DNA from: an uncultured Oceanobacter sp.
GTDB taxonomy: Bacteria; Pseudomonadota; Gammaproteobacteria; Pseudomonadales; Oceanobacteraceae
NCBI GenBank assembly: GCA_913061185.1
Contig: CAJXTI010000042.1
Location: 1-33,288 of the forward strand
Direction: 5' to 3'
DNA: 33,288 nucleotides
The notes under the pieces were generated by a model that was not told the DNA's origin, ran no database searches, and worked only from the letters and a program-made list of their open reading frames with translations. The translations under genes and the position numbers were made by a program. Positions 33,243 to 33,288 of the stretch are shown here, in pieces. Every line of letters begins with the position of its first letter. Within the stretch, counting starts at the first letter, position 1.

Positions 33243-33286
33243 GGCCATTTAAAGTGACCCACTTCTGGCCATTAATTTTGATCCAC
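33243..33286 (-). mobile_element. Possible IS21-like terminal repeats at the window edge
   Basis: On the minus strand two 20-base units, GTGGATCAAAATTAATGGCC (33286-33267) and GTGGGTCACTTTAAATGGCC (33262-33243), match at 15 of 20 positions with a 24-bp period. Repeated GTGGATCA/GTGGGTCA words near an end are a pattern I associate with IS21-family termini. The window stops here, so no transposase can be seen and the call is tentative. Confidence 0.35.
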
Positions 33287-33288
33287 CT

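Noticed and set aside
33073..33288. attI site or attC cassette recombination sites
   Set aside because: No GTTRRRY core flanked by paired inverted repeats could be found. GTTAGCG and GTTAACG do not fit the consensus.
1..33288. tRNA and rRNA genes
   Set aside because: No cloverleaf with a GTTCRANYC T-loop and no rRNA-like stretch was seen on either strand in the intergenic regions.

Overview
The window is one end of an assembled contig from a Gram-negative bacterium, most likely a gammaproteobacterium. Supporting signs are a RAYT gene with GGAG-type REP elements, a Pseudomonas-like REP pair, an IntI-type integrase with a CTGT-N8-ACAG LexA box, a PhoB-box array, an outer-membrane barrel ending in Phe, and a DTW protein with a YeeN-like YebC paralogue. 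A marine Oceanospirillales-type host is plausible, but nothing here fixes the genus. The first 48 bases are Illumina Nextera adapter, not genome.

Region 1 (137-1997) holds a stand-alone LON substrate-binding-domain protein, an intrinsic terminator, and a class II Fic AMP-transferase with its own inhibitory motif.

Region 2 (2311-11613) is a defence island, visibly more AT-rich than its flanks. Four tightly coupled plus-strand genes encode a MORC/MutL-like GHKL ATPase, a Z1-domain SF2-like ATPase, a PD-(D/E)XK (DUF4420) nuclease and an AIPR protein. A convergent C5-cytosine methyltransferase and a divergent Vsr nuclease follow. This fits a multi-gene restriction-modification system: the methylase marks self, and the GHKL, Z1, nuclease and AIPR proteins form the sensing and effector arm. 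The mechanism of this gene set is poorly known.

Region 3 (11591-14978) contains small accessory genes: two unrecognised proteins, an ABM-like protein, an internally shortened DUF3224 remnant and a YafY-type HTH/WYL regulator. It also holds an inverted REP pair and a RAYT transposase gene flanked by its cognate REP repeats.

Region 4 (15002-27614, minus strand) is a three-gene operon with ATGA overlaps at both junctions: a secreted subtilisin-like protease, a TIGR03032-family protein, and a giant surface protein of about 3337 residues. The giant has a propeller-like head, many Ig-like/cadherin-like repeats, Ca-binding TSP3-like stretches, a GlyGly-CTERM-like segment, what looks like a second signal peptide, and a C-terminal beta-barrel. 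It is the most unusual architecture in the window.

Region 5 (27615-32501) has two tandem REP copies, a DTW tRNA-modification protein, a YebC paralogue, five GTCA motifs spaced exactly 11 bp apart (a Pho box array), and the large lipoprotein behind them (two lamin-tail domains plus a choice-of-anchor I domain). An intrinsic terminator closes the region.

Region 6 (32552-33288) contains a decayed integron integrase with its LexA box and start signals intact, then terminal direct repeats that may be the end of an IS21-like element cut by the window edge.
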